Below are positions 26,396-36,123 of a DNA stretch of 64,000 nt, piece after piece. The position numbers and the translations under genes were made by a program. The notes beneath the pieces were generated by a model that worked only from the letters and a program-made list of their open reading frames with translations, made no database searches and was not told the DNA's origin. Numbering within the stretch: the stretch's first letter is position 1; each line of letters opens with the position of its first letter. This DNA comes from RGIG3002 sp964449325 (GTDB taxonomy: Bacteria > Bacillota > Clostridia > Lachnospirales > Lachnospiraceae). The stretch covers positions 205,460-269,459 of the forward strand of contig CAYUYJ010000002.1 of NCBI GenBank assembly GCA_964449325.1, written 5' to 3'.

Positions 26396-27409
26396 ATGGC
26401 AGTAAGAGTAGCAATTAATGGTTTTGGTCGTATTGGTCGTCTTGCATTCAGACAGATGTTCAACGCAGAAGGATATGAAGTTGTAGCAATCAACGATTTA
26501 ACAAGCCCTTCTATGTTAGCTCATTTGTTAAAATATGACTCTTCTCAGGGTAAATATGCATTGGCTGATACTGTAGAAGCTGGTGAAGATTCCATCACAG
26601 TTGACGGAAAGAAAATCACAATCTACAAAGAAGCAGATGCTTCCAAACTTCCTTGGGGAGAATTAAAAGTAGACGTTGTTTTGGAATGTACAGGTTTCTA
26701 TACATCCAAAGAAAAAGCTTCTGCTCACATTACAGCAGGTGCTCGTAAAGTTGTTATTTCCGCTCCGGCAGGAAATGACCTTCCTACTATCGTTTACAAT
26801 GTAAACCACAAAACATTGAAACCGGAAGATACAGTTATTTCTGCAGCTTCTTGTACAACAAACTGTTTAGCACCTATGGCTAAAGCACTTAATGACTGTG
26901 CACCGATTATGAGCGGTATCATGACAACTGTTCATGCTTACACAGGAGATCAGATGATTCTTGACGGACCTCAGAGAAAAGGTGACTTAAGAAGATCTCG
27001 TGCAGGTGCTTGCAATATCGTTCCTAACTCAACAGGTGCTGCTAAAGCTATCGGTTTAGTAATTCCTGAATTAAACGGTAAATTAATCGGTTCTGCACAG
27101 CGTGTTCCGACCCCTACAGGTTCTACTACAATTTTAGTAGCAGTAGTTAAAGGTCAGGTAACAAAAGAGCAGATTAACGATGCAATGAAAGCAGCAGCTA
27201 CAGAATCTTTCGGATACAACACAGATGAAATCGTATCCAGCGATATCGTAGGAAGCACATATGGTTCTATCTTCGATGCAACACAGACAATGGTTGCTCC
27301 GATGGAAGATGGAAATACTCAGGTACAGGTTGTTTCTTGGTATGATAACGAGAACAGCTACACAAGCCAGATGGTTCGTACAATCAAATACTTCTCTGAG
27401 TTAGCATAA
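26396..27409 (+). CDS. gapA: Glyceraldehyde-3-phosphate dehydrogenase
   Basis: The glycolytic oxidation of glyceraldehyde 3-phosphate with NAD, 337 residues. The Rossmann start is VAINGFGRIGRLAFRQ and the catalytic Cys is in SAASCTTNCLAP near residue 155. The C-terminal SWYDNENSYTSQMVRT is intact. An AGGAGG site precedes the start. Codon choice is narrow and A/T-ending, as expected for a highly expressed gene. A terminator lies between it and pgk, so gapA mRNA is probably the most abundant product of the operon. Confidence 0.97.
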   Translation: MAVRVAINGFGRIGRLAFRQMFNAEGYEVVAINDLTSPSMLAHLLKYDSSQGKYALADTVEAGEDSITVDGKKITIYKEADASKLPWGELKVDVVLECTGFYTSKEKASAHITAGARKVVISAPAGNDLPTIVYNVNHKTLKPEDTVISAASCTTNCLAPMAKALNDCAPIMSGIMTTVHAYTGDQMILDGPQRKGDLRRSRAGACNIVPNSTGAAKAIGLVIPELNGKLIGSAQRVPTPTGSTTILVAVVKGQVTKEQINDAMKAAATESFGYNTDEIVSSDIVGSTYGSIFDATQTMVAPMEDGNTQVQVVSWYDNENSYTSQMVRTIKYFSELA

Positions 27410-27470
27410 TTCATTTGGGGTTTGCTTACTTTGGCAGAAGCTTTGTACAATCTGTTACAGTAAGACTTTA

Positions 27471-27502
27471 AAGGTCCGGCCGTATGGGCCGGGCCTTTTT
27501 TC
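27471..27502 (+). terminator. Terminator between gapA and pgk
   Basis: AAGGTCCGGCC (27471-27481) pairs with GGCCGGGCCTT (27487-27497) with one G-U pair and a five-base loop, followed by a T-tract. There is no clear promoter between it and pgk, so partial read-through is likely. Confidence 0.85.
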
Positions 27503-27559
27503 ATATCGGCATTCAGAGGATGCAGATATAAAAGTAATAATTTTTTAGGAGGCAGAAAC

Positions 27560-28783
27560 ATGTCATTAAACAAAAAATCAGTAGATGATATCAATGTAGC
27601 AGGAAAAAGAGTTTTAGTAAGATGTGACTTCAACGTACCGTTAAAGAACGGTGAAATTACAGATGAAACACGTATCGTGGCAGCACTTCCTACTATCAAC
27701 AAATTAATCAAAGACGGTGGTAAAGTTATTCTTTGTTCTCACCTTGGAAAAGTAAAGAACGGACCTAACGAGGGCGAATCCCTTGCACCGGTTGCAAAGA
27801 GACTTTCCGAGAAGCTTGGAAAAGAAGTAAACTTTGTTGCTGATTACAATGTAACAGGTGAAGCAGCTACAGCAGCAGTTGCGGCTATGAAAGAAGGAGA
27901 CGTAGTTTTATTACAGAATACCCGTTTCCGTGGTGCAGAAGAAACAAAGAACGGCGAACAGTTCAGTAAAGAATTAGCTGATCTTGCTGATGTTTATGTA
28001 TGTGATGCTTTTGGTTCTTCTCATAGAGCACATGCTTCCGTAGAAGGTGTTACAAAATGTATTACTGCAAAAGGCGGAGAAAATGTAGTCGGATACTTAA
28101 TGCAGAAAGAAATCGAATTCCTTGGAAATGCAGTAGAGAATCCGGTAAGACCTTTCGTTGCTATTCTTGGCGGTGCTAAGGTTGCTGATAAGTTAAACGT
28201 TATTTCCAATCTGTTGGAAAAATGTGATACCCTCATTATCGGTGGAGGTATGGCATATACCTTCTTAAAAGCACAGGGTTATGAAATCGGTAAATCTTTG
28301 GTAGACGATACAAAACTTGACTACTGTAAAGAAATGATGGAAAAAGCAGAGAAACTCGGAAAGAAATTATTACTTCCGGTTGATTCTGTAACAATCGCTG
28401 ATTTCCCGAATCCGATTGATGCTCCGGTTGAAGTAGAAGTATATGATGTTACTAATATGCCGGCTGACAGAGAAGGCTGTGATATCGGACCGAAGACAGC
28501 AACTTTATATGCAGAAGCAGTAAAATCGGCTAAGACTGTTGTATGGAACGGACCTATGGGAGTATTTGAGAACCCCACTTTAGCAGCCGGTACTATTGCA
28601 GTAGCAAAAGCATTAGCTGAAACAGATGCAACAACAATTATCGGTGGCGGTGACTCTGCTGCAGCAGTAAATCAGTTAGGTTTTGCTGATAAGATGAGCC
28701 ATATTTCTACAGGTGGCGGTGCTTCTCTTGAATTCCTTGAAGGAAAAGAACTTCCGGGCGTTGTAGCTGCCGATGACAAATAA
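27560..28783 (+). CDS. pgk: Phosphoglycerate kinase
   Basis: Makes ATP and 3-phosphoglycerate from 1,3-bisphosphoglycerate, 407 residues. Visible motifs are RVLVRCDFNVPLKNG at the N-terminus, SHLGK, the PFVAILGGAKVADK hinge near residue 200, and the nucleotide-binding GGGDSAAAVNQLG near 370. TTAGGAGGC precedes the start. It is coded in one unit with tpiA, 35 bases downstream. Confidence 0.97.
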   Translation: MSLNKKSVDDINVAGKRVLVRCDFNVPLKNGEITDETRIVAALPTINKLIKDGGKVILCSHLGKVKNGPNEGESLAPVAKRLSEKLGKEVNFVADYNVTGEAATAAVAAMKEGDVVLLQNTRFRGAEETKNGEQFSKELADLADVYVCDAFGSSHRAHASVEGVTKCITAKGGENVVGYLMQKEIEFLGNAVENPVRPFVAILGGAKVADKLNVISNLLEKCDTLIIGGGMAYTFLKAQGYEIGKSLVDDTKLDYCKEMMEKAEKLGKKLLLPVDSVTIADFPNPIDAPVEVEVYDVTNMPADREGCDIGPKTATLYAEAVKSAKTVVWNGPMGVFENPTLAAGTIAVAKALAETDATTIIGGGDSAAAVNQLGFADKMSHISTGGGASLEFLEGKELPGVVAADDK

Positions 28784-28818
28784 AGTAGAATTAGAGTAAA
28801 GAAGAAGAGGATAAGAAC

Positions 28819-29568
28819 ATGGCAAGAAAGAAAATTGTTGCCGGTAACTGGAAGATGAATATGACTCCCAGTCAGGCAGTAGCATTAGTAGAAGAATTAA
28901 AACCGCTTGTAGCAAGTGATGATGTAGAAGTAGTATATTGTGTACCCGCTATTGACATTGTTCCGGTTGTAGAAGCTGTAAAGGGAACAAACGTAGTTGT
29001 TGGTGCGGAAAACATGTACTATGAAGAAAAAGGTGCATACACAGGAGAGATTTCTCCGGAAATGTTAGTAGATGCAGGCGTAAAATATGTTATCATCGGA
29101 CATTCCGAGAGACGTGATTACTTCAAAGAGTGTGATTGTACGTTAAATAAAAAAGTGAAAAAGGCTTTTGAGCATAATTTAACACCGATTCTTTGCTGTG
29201 GGGAATCTTTAGAGCAAAGAGAAATGGGAATTACTCTTGACTGGATTCGTATGCAGATTAAATCCGATTTGAAAGATATTACTGCTGCACAGGTGGCTTC
29301 TATGGTAATTGCCTACGAGCCGATTTGGGCTATCGGAACAGGAAAGACTGCTACAACGGAGCAGGCTCAGGAGGTTTGCAAAGCAATTCGTGACTGCATC
29401 GCTGAAGTATACGATACAGATACAGCAGAAAAAGTCCGCATCCAGTACGGCGGTTCTGTAAATGCAGGAAATGCGGCAGAATTGTTTGCTCAGCCGGATA
29501 TTGATGGTGGTCTTGTAGGAGGAGCTTCTTTGAAAGCTGACTTTGGCAAGATTGTAAACTATAAATAA
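28819..29568 (+). CDS. tpiA: Triosephosphate isomerase
   Basis: Interconverts dihydroxyacetone phosphate and glyceraldehyde 3-phosphate, 249 residues. Motifs are VAGNWKMNMT (catalytic Lys), the catalytic His in IIGHSERRDYF and Glu in VIAYEPIWAIGTGKTA, and the phosphate loop QYGGSVN. It is the last gene of the gapA-pgk-tpiA group. In Bacillus the phosphoglycerate mutase would follow; here gpmI is 16.7 kb away. Confidence 0.97.
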   Translation: MARKKIVAGNWKMNMTPSQAVALVEELKPLVASDDVEVVYCVPAIDIVPVVEAVKGTNVVVGAENMYYEEKGAYTGEISPEMLVDAGVKYVIIGHSERRDYFKECDCTLNKKVKKAFEHNLTPILCCGESLEQREMGITLDWIRMQIKSDLKDITAAQVASMVIAYEPIWAIGTGKTATTEQAQEVCKAIRDCIAEVYDTDTAEKVRIQYGGSVNAGNAAELFAQPDIDGGLVGGASLKADFGKIVNYK

Positions 29569-29624
29569 TTGATTATTTATAGTTTAAACTAAAATAAGCA
29601 TAAGGTGTAAGACAAAAGATAAAG

Positions 29625-29659
29625 AAGCGGGGAATTTGCCATGCATGTTCCCCGCTTTT
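29625..29659 (+). terminator. Terminator after tpiA
   Basis: AAGCGGGGAA (29625-29634) pairs perfectly with TTCCCCGCTT (29648-29657), then TT. It abuts the start of the next open frame. Confidence 0.85.
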
Positions 29660-29662
29660 GTT

Positions 29663-32350
29663 ATGGTAACCCTTTGCATCGTTTGCTATTTTATAAAGAA
29701 GGCCGTGGCAAAAGGAGTGGAAGAAGGTATAAAAAAGGCGTTGACATCGCATAAAGAAAGTGACACGGAGGTTGACATATTGCTTCAAAAAAATATCAAA
29801 AATGTGTTGAAAGCACAGATAGAAAAAGAAGCGAAAGAAGAGTCAGAAAAAGAAACCGAAGAGAAAGCAAAGAACGTACAGGGAGATTGGGAAGTATTCC
29901 CAAGGAGGAGAAGGAGAAAGGGGATTGTTCTTTTTTTGACATTATGTGTCTGTGCAGTTTTGGTATTTGCAGGCTATGCCGGCTGGCAGAAAGGAAAAGA
30001 AAAGAAAGTGACTGTGAGCGGACAATTGATAGAATCGGAAAATACTGATTATTCCGCAACAGACAGAATTGAAGCTGCCAGGACAAAGCTGGAAGAAAAT
30101 CCACAGAAGGCAAATGTAATAACGAATATTAATACCGTGGAAAAGAAAGTTGCAATCTGCTTTGAAGGGGCAACAGATAATACGGTATTACAGCGGATTT
30201 TGGAACAATTGGAAGCACATGAGATGAAAGCGACCTTTTTTCTTTCGGCAGTTGAGGTAAGTGAGAATGAAGAGGCTGTAAAAGAGATTTTGGATAAGGG
30301 ACACGAAATGGAAAGTTATACCTTATACGGAACGTCGCATATGGAAAAGCTTTCACAGGAGGAGGTTATAGAGGATTTTTGTCGTGCACAGGCAGTTTAT
30401 GCTGATAAATTAGGAAAAGAACCTACGATTGTAAAGTGCAAAGCCACGGATTATACGGATATACTTATGGAAGCAGCAGAAAGCTGTGGCTATGAAAGCG
30501 TTGTATACCCTACCGTTTATTTAAATTATTCCAGTTTTTATAATGAAAAAATGGCGAAAAATCTTGTGGCAGGTAAAGGTAAGGGTGCTGTTATCATGAT
30601 TAAGCTGGACGGTTTTCTGGATGAGAGTGAATACGAAAAACCCAAAACCGTAGAAAAACCGGCAGAGGATAAACAGCCGGAACCGCAGTTACATGACCCG
30701 AAGCTGGAAAATTTATCAGAAGATGAAAAACTGTTGGTAGTGCTGGAGTGGCTCTTAACTGCATTAGATGAGGAAGAATATGAAACGATTCCGGTTAAAG
30801 ATATGCCGGGGCAGGATATGGGTGATTTGGTACTGAAATATCAGGAACAGGAAGAAAATTATGCGGAAGAGATGGCAGAAGTTATTTCTTGCGTACACAC
30901 GACAGACAGGGAAATGTCCTTTACGTTCCGGGGACTTGGGGATGAAAAAGAACTGGATAATCTGCTTACGGTAATGAAAGAAGCAGATATTACGGGAACT
31001 TTTTTTGTGACAGGTAAAGAAGTGGATGATTACCCGGAGCAGATACAGAAAATTCTGGATGCCGGACATGAAATCGGAAACGGCGGATATTCCGGTAAAT
31101 CCATGAAAGAAATGTCGTTTGGAGAAATCTGTGAGGAAATATATAAAAATGATGCAGTATTGGAAGGAATCGGTATAAAGACAAATTTATTCATGCCTCC
31201 ATACGGTGTCACAACAGAAGAAGTACAGATGGCTTCTGCAGCACTGGAGAAGAAGCTGATTACTTATAATTCTTCACCTACAAGAACAGAATTTGCAGAG
31301 GAAAAATATACCGGAAAGGAAGTAGTAAAGAAATATTATAAGAGTACCAAGCCTGTTTTTTGCAGAGGAGATATCACCTATTTTAATATGGCTGTCTATG
31401 AGGACGAGACGTCTCTTGCAGAGCTTGTAAAAGCGGTATGGCAGGCGAAAGTATTGCCCACCCGATACGGAACGCAGAAAGGAAATATATTGCAGGTTTG
31501 TACAATTTCACAATTGCTGGATAATCCATGGGATTATCCGGCATCTACCAAAGCAACCTATTATGCAATCGGAACGAGCGGAAAAATGAAGTATTCCTGG
31601 GAACAGGCATTGAGTAACGGGTATATCGGTAATCCTTACCTGAGCATTACCGGCTTCTCGCAAGAAGAGGAGGCATTGCTGGATCAGAGCGGAAGGGTGA
31701 ATACCGGCGGAAGCAATACGGTATTTCTGACCTTTGACGATTGGGGAAATGAAGCGACGATAGGAAAGCTTTTGTATGTTTTGAAAAAACATAATGTGAA
31801 AGCAACTTTCTTTATCAGAACGGAGTATGTTGTGGATGGAACAGGCGAAAATCTTCTTCGTGCCATTGCCGAGGAGGGGCATGATGTAGCATCCCACACC
31901 AATACGCATATGCATATTGATATAACATCGGAGCAGATACCGGATTTGCAGCAGGATTTAGTGAAATCCAATCGGACATTGGCACAGGTTGTAGGGAACA
32001 CCGGCCGTTTGACCGACTATTTCAGACCACCTACACTTGCGGTAAACAGAACCGGTGTAAACACCATATTTGATTGCGGATATGGGAAGATTATTAATGC
32101 TGATGTCAGTACCGCTGATTATAAGGCGACAAGTGTAGAAGATTTATATGACATTTTACTAAACGGAGCAAGGCTGGATAGCGGGGAACGAATGAAAATA
32201 CAGGATGGAAGTGTGGTTGTGATGCATATTAACACCAATTCCGTTTACACGGCACAGGCACTTGACCGTTATTTGGACTATGTTGACAGGCTGCCGGAGG
32301 GAGATTCGAATAAGTTTAACTTTGCAAGACTTAGTGATTATCTGCATTAA
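29663..32350 (+). CDS. Membrane protein with three NodB polysaccharide-deacetylase modules, only the last intact
   Basis: About 895 residues. A membrane helix at about residues 86-108, preceded by five arginines, anchors a large extracellular part. Three NodB-like repeats follow. Module 1 (about 158-326) has FEGATD where TFDDG is expected. Module 2 (about 414-596) has TFRGLGDE and lacks the Asp pair and the His ligands, although GHEIGN and MPPYG persist. Module 3 (about 684-889) keeps TFDDW, SHTNTHMH and FRPPT, so it can bind metal and probably removes N-acetyl groups from an amino-sugar polymer. The start is uncertain: ATG 29663 lacks a ribosome site and TTG 29780 has CGGAGG eight bases upstream. 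It is the first gene of a four-gene polysaccharide set. Confidence 0.85.
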   Translation: MVTLCIVCYFIKKAVAKGVEEGIKKALTSHKESDTEVDILLQKNIKNVLKAQIEKEAKEESEKETEEKAKNVQGDWEVFPRRRRRKGIVLFLTLCVCAVLVFAGYAGWQKGKEKKVTVSGQLIESENTDYSATDRIEAARTKLEENPQKANVITNINTVEKKVAICFEGATDNTVLQRILEQLEAHEMKATFFLSAVEVSENEEAVKEILDKGHEMESYTLYGTSHMEKLSQEEVIEDFCRAQAVYADKLGKEPTIVKCKATDYTDILMEAAESCGYESVVYPTVYLNYSSFYNEKMAKNLVAGKGKGAVIMIKLDGFLDESEYEKPKTVEKPAEDKQPEPQLHDPKLENLSEDEKLLVVLEWLLTALDEEEYETIPVKDMPGQDMGDLVLKYQEQEENYAEEMAEVISCVHTTDREMSFTFRGLGDEKELDNLLTVMKEADITGTFFVTGKEVDDYPEQIQKILDAGHEIGNGGYSGKSMKEMSFGEICEEIYKNDAVLEGIGIKTNLFMPPYGVTTEEVQMASAALEKKLITYNSSPTRTEFAEEKYTGKEVVKKYYKSTKPVFCRGDITYFNMAVYEDETSLAELVKAVWQAKVLPTRYGTQKGNILQVCTISQLLDNPWDYPASTKATYYAIGTSGKMKYSWEQALSNGYIGNPYLSITGFSQEEEALLDQSGRVNTGGSNTVFLTFDDWGNEATIGKLLYVLKKHNVKATFFIRTEYVVDGTGENLLRAIAEEGHDVASHTNTHMHIDITSEQIPDLQQDLVKSNRTLAQVVGNTGRLTDYFRPPTLAVNRTGVNTIFDCGYGKIINADVSTADYKATSVEDLYDILLNGARLDSGERMKIQDGSVVVMHINTNSVYTAQALDRYLDYVDRLPEGDSNKFNFARLSDYLH

Positions 32351-32378
32351 GTAAGCGAAGATGAGTGAAAGGGAAAAT

Positions 32379-34259
32379 ATGAAAAGGAATAAAAAGAAAG
32401 TAAGTAAGCCGATTGAAGATGTCTTACTTGTTCAAAAAGAGGACCGCCGTATGCTGTCTTATGTTCCGGATAAACAACAGATTCGGAATACCATGGACAG
32501 ACGTGGTGGGAAAACATTGGAAACCTTTGAGGGAAGAGCGGACGATTATATAAAGACAATCCAGTCGGGGATTCGGTATAAGGTAGATTATCGTGTGAAA
32601 ATACGATGCAGGGGAAAAGAAGGGAAAAAGACATTTGTATGTAAAGGGATGGATATTTCTACGACGGGAATTTTGCTTGAGATGAAAAGCGAAGAAGAGA
32701 TGAAGTGGCTGCAAGAGGCTACAGGCATCCGACTTGATTTTGAGATTATGCCCGGCTCCATGCCGGAGGGCTATGAAATGCACGTGAAGCAGAAGGCCAA
32801 ACTTGTCCGTAGTATTAAGACGCAGGATAATAAGCTGCTGTGTGGTATGGAATTTCAGAAAACCCTTGCGCAATATGCAACCGGAAGAAAAGACGGATAT
32901 ATGTTGACGATAGCCAGTTTTCTGTTGTTTTTTATCTGTACTTTTATTATGATGATGCGTGCGGAAAGTATCATTTATTTCAAATTCAATAAATGGCTTT
33001 ATTTATACAGTATCGTTGCAGCGGCATTTTTGTTAAGCAGATACTTATTCGGTGCCTTGTATCGGGCAGTACCCATTGACAAGAATTATACACCGGGAGT
33101 GACTATTATTATTCCATGCTTTAATGAAGAAGAATGGATTCACAGAACCATTTTAAGTTGTGTGAATCAGGATTATCCGATTGATAAGCTGGAAGTTATC
33201 GTAGTAGATGATTGCTCCACCGATCGTTCGGTAGAGAAAATAAAAGAAACCATAGAGCTTTTGAAGAAGGAAGATGAGCATTATGATATAGAAAATCGTG
33301 TCTTCTATATCGTTCAACCGAAGAATGCCGGAAAAAGAGAGGCGCTTTGTGAGGGAGCAAAGGTGGCAAAGCATGAATTGATCGTTTTTGTGGATTCGGA
33401 CAGCTTTTTAGATCCTTTTGCAATCCGAAATCTGGTGCAGCCTTTCAGAGATCCGAAAATGGGTGGTGTGGCAGGCAGAACGGATGTTGCCAATACCTAT
33501 ACAAATTCTTTGACCAAAATGCAGTCAGTGCGGTATTATATTGCCTTTCGCGTTATGAAAGCGGCAGAGGCCTATTTTGACGGCGTGACTTGTCTTTCCG
33601 GTCCTCTTTCCTGTTACCGGAAAGAGATTATTATAGAAAATATGGATGCGTGGCTGAATCAGAAGTTTCTGGGACAGAAGGCAACCTTCGGCGATGACCG
33701 TTCCATGACCAACTTTGTACTCAGACATCATAGAACAAGTTATCAGGATACGGCGATTTGTTCTACCATTGTACCGAATAAGCATAAAGTTTTTTTGAAG
33801 CAGCAGATGCGTTGGAAACGTTCATGGCTGCGTGAGTCTATTATGGCAGGCAAGTTTATGTGGCGAAAAGAACCGTTTATGGCAGTCTTTTTCTATATCG
33901 GTCTGATTGTACCTGTAGCGGCACCGGTAGTGGTATTGTACAATCTGGTGTATGTGCCGATTACACAGCGCGTTTTCCCGACTACGTTTCTGGTGGGACT
34001 GTTTTTGATGTCGCTTATTATGAGTGTTGTACAGTTGTTGTTACGCAGAAGCAGCACTTGGATTTATGGAATGCTTTTCTGTATTTATTACGAGGTAGTT
34101 CTGCTTTGGCAGATGCCGGTGGCATGGGTAACGTTCTGGAAATCGACTTGGGGCACCCGAATGACACCGGAGGATTTGAAGGAGCAGGAGCGGAAGGGCA
34201 GACGAAAACGGGTGAGGGGAGGTGCCATGCATGCAAAGACAGCAGAAGGATCCAATTAG
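32379..34259 (+). CDS. PilZ-domain glycosyltransferase family 2, processive polysaccharide synthase
   Basis: About 626 residues. An N-terminal PilZ domain (about 70-165) has the c-di-GMP signatures RVKIR (RxxxR) and DISTTG (DxSxxG). Two membrane helices follow (about 175-228). Then comes a GT2 synthase domain with VVDDCSTDRS, DSDS (DxD), FGDDRSM and QQMRWKRSW, the pattern of hyaluronan, chitin and poly-GlcNAc synthases. Three to four C-terminal helices complete the channel. It probably polymerises and exports an amino-sugar glycan when c-di-GMP is bound. ATG 32379 has AAAGGG five bases upstream; ATG 32361 is an alternative. Its end overlaps the next gene by 29 bases. Confidence 0.9.
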   Translation: MKRNKKKVSKPIEDVLLVQKEDRRMLSYVPDKQQIRNTMDRRGGKTLETFEGRADDYIKTIQSGIRYKVDYRVKIRCRGKEGKKTFVCKGMDISTTGILLEMKSEEEMKWLQEATGIRLDFEIMPGSMPEGYEMHVKQKAKLVRSIKTQDNKLLCGMEFQKTLAQYATGRKDGYMLTIASFLLFFICTFIMMMRAESIIYFKFNKWLYLYSIVAAAFLLSRYLFGALYRAVPIDKNYTPGVTIIIPCFNEEEWIHRTILSCVNQDYPIDKLEVIVVDDCSTDRSVEKIKETIELLKKEDEHYDIENRVFYIVQPKNAGKREALCEGAKVAKHELIVFVDSDSFLDPFAIRNLVQPFRDPKMGGVAGRTDVANTYTNSLTKMQSVRYYIAFRVMKAAEAYFDGVTCLSGPLSCYRKEIIIENMDAWLNQKFLGQKATFGDDRSMTNFVLRHHRTSYQDTAICSTIVPNKHKVFLKQQMRWKRSWLRESIMAGKFMWRKEPFMAVFFYIGLIVPVAAPVVVLYNLVYVPITQRVFPTTFLVGLFLMSLIMSVVQLLLRRSSTWIYGMLFCIYYEVVLLWQMPVAWVTFWKSTWGTRMTPEDLKEQERKGRRKRVRGGAMHAKTAEGSN

Positions 34260-36099
34260 AAGAAAAAATATCCGTAAAGTAGTGCGGAGTATTTTTGAGG
34301 AAATTATTTTAATCGGATTGGTTTTGCTGCTGATTCGTGCTATATTTACTTTTGACACCTATGAGCCTTATGATGAAAATAAGATAGAGATGGCTGAGCA
34401 GGAAGATGATACGGGTTTTATTGCTTTATCTTATTTCGGCGTGGACAGAAATGAGACAAAAACCTTAATCAGTACCAAGAGGCTGCAGGAGCATATAGAT
34501 GCTTTAAGCCGGTCGGGTTATGTAACGATTACACAGCAGGATATTTTGGATTATTACTGCGAAGGAAAAGCATTGCCGAAGAAGGCACTTTTTCTCATGT
34601 TTGAGGACGGAAGAAGAGATACGGCGATTTTTGCCCGGAATGTGACCGAAAAATATAATTATATTTCCACGATTATGACGTATGCCGGTAAGTTTGAGAC
34701 AAAGGATTCCAAATTTTTGATGCCGAAGGATTTATTGGACTTGAAAGAAGGCACTTTTTGTGAACTTGGTACGAACGGTTACAGACTGGAGTATATTAAT
34801 GTGTTTGACAGGTACGACAACTTTTTGGGGAATATGAATACTCTCGAATTTGCTCATGTACAGCCCTATTTGGACAGAAATTATGACCATTATCTGATGG
34901 ATTATGTGCGAGATGAATACGGAATTCCGAGAGAATCACATGAAAAAATGAAGGCTCGTATCGAATATGATTATGATGAACTTGCAAGGGTTTATAGAGA
35001 AGAATTGGGAGAAGTGCCGCAGTTATATGTGTTAATGCATTCAAATACGGGACAATTCGGCGAAAATGACAAGGTCAGCGCGGTGAATCAGGCATGTATT
35101 TTTGAAATGTTCCGGATGAATTTTAATCGTGAAGGAAATAGTCTGAATACAAGGGAATCCTCTTTGTATGATTTGACAAGGCTTCAGCCGCAAGCCTATT
35201 GGCATTCCAATCATCTGCTGATGAGGATATGGGATGATACGAAGCAGGAACCGGCTTGGGTAGATGGCGATTTGGAACGAAAAAGTAACTGGGAAGAAAT
35301 TGATGGTAAGGCAGAATTTCAGGAGGACGCTATTTTTCTTACTTGCGAGCCGAAAAAGACCGGCACCCTTCGACTAAAGGAAAGCGGTGATTATCAGGAT
35401 GTAATAGTAAACACAAAGCTGACCGGAAATAAGTTGGGAGCGCAAAGCATTTATCTTCGTGCAGATGAAAAACTGGAAAAATATTTGTGTGTAAAGATAG
35501 AAAACAATAAGTTGATTATCCGGGAAAATCCTGGTAAGCTTTTGTACCGGGGAGATTTGGATGAAATCACGCAGGCAGAAGAGATTTCCGTTGAAGAGGA
35601 CAAAAAGGCAGCACTGATTGCGGAAAAGGAACTGGAAGTGCAGTATGCGGAAACGGTGGAAGCGGGACAAAAAGCAGTAGCGGAACTTTCCGATTTGAAT
35701 GATATGAGTGTGGAGAGTGTAAAAGACGGAGCGGAAGAATATGTGGCACCGATTCATTTAAATGATGCAGGAGAATGGGAACTGCATATAGAACTAAAAG
35801 GAGACCGGTTATCGGTTTTGGTGAATGAATGTGTTGCTGTATCGGATTTAAAAGTAGGAATAACGGGTCCGGGATATCTTTATGTACAGTCCGGCTGGGG
35901 CGGAGAAGCCTACAGTCAGAGGAATCTTTCGGATGATGTGTACGACGGTGTTTTTGAAAGCTTTGAGGTGACGAAGAATACAGGGGCAAAGGAAGAAGAG
36001 GTTTTGTATGACAACAAGCTGCACGGCCGGGAATGGGTCGGTCATCAGGCAGTCGGCTTGTGGGAAACGATTTTGAACTGGTTTATTACAACATTTTAA
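34231..36099 (+). CDS. Membrane-anchored deacetylase-like protein with C-terminal beta-rich domain
   Basis: About 622 residues. A basic N-terminus and one membrane helix (about 20-40) are followed by an extracellular domain with the PgaB-like order SGYVTITQQDILDYY, LFLMFEDGRRDT and TYAGKFE. FEDG stands in for the TFDDG motif, and the usual His pair is missing, so catalysis is doubtful. The last 230 residues look beta-rich, and YVQSGWGGEAYSQRN plus VFESFEV recall a concanavalin/laminin-G-type carbohydrate-binding fold. Start ATG 34231 has GAGGGGAGG eight bases upstream. Overlap with the synthase gene suggests a partner that guides the emerging polymer. Function is inferred. Confidence 0.82.
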   Translation: MQRQQKDPIRRKNIRKVVRSIFEEIILIGLVLLLIRAIFTFDTYEPYDENKIEMAEQEDDTGFIALSYFGVDRNETKTLISTKRLQEHIDALSRSGYVTITQQDILDYYCEGKALPKKALFLMFEDGRRDTAIFARNVTEKYNYISTIMTYAGKFETKDSKFLMPKDLLDLKEGTFCELGTNGYRLEYINVFDRYDNFLGNMNTLEFAHVQPYLDRNYDHYLMDYVRDEYGIPRESHEKMKARIEYDYDELARVYREELGEVPQLYVLMHSNTGQFGENDKVSAVNQACIFEMFRMNFNREGNSLNTRESSLYDLTRLQPQAYWHSNHLLMRIWDDTKQEPAWVDGDLERKSNWEEIDGKAEFQEDAIFLTCEPKKTGTLRLKESGDYQDVIVNTKLTGNKLGAQSIYLRADEKLEKYLCVKIENNKLIIRENPGKLLYRGDLDEITQAEEISVEEDKKAALIAEKELEVQYAETVEAGQKAVAELSDLNDMSVESVKDGAEEYVAPIHLNDAGEWELHIELKGDRLSVLVNECVAVSDLKVGITGPGYLYVQSGWGGEAYSQRNLSDDVYDGVFESFEVTKNTGAKEEEVLYDNKLHGREWVGHQAVGLWETILNWFITTF

Positions 36100-36123
36100 T
36101 CAACAGAACGAAAAGGAGACGAT

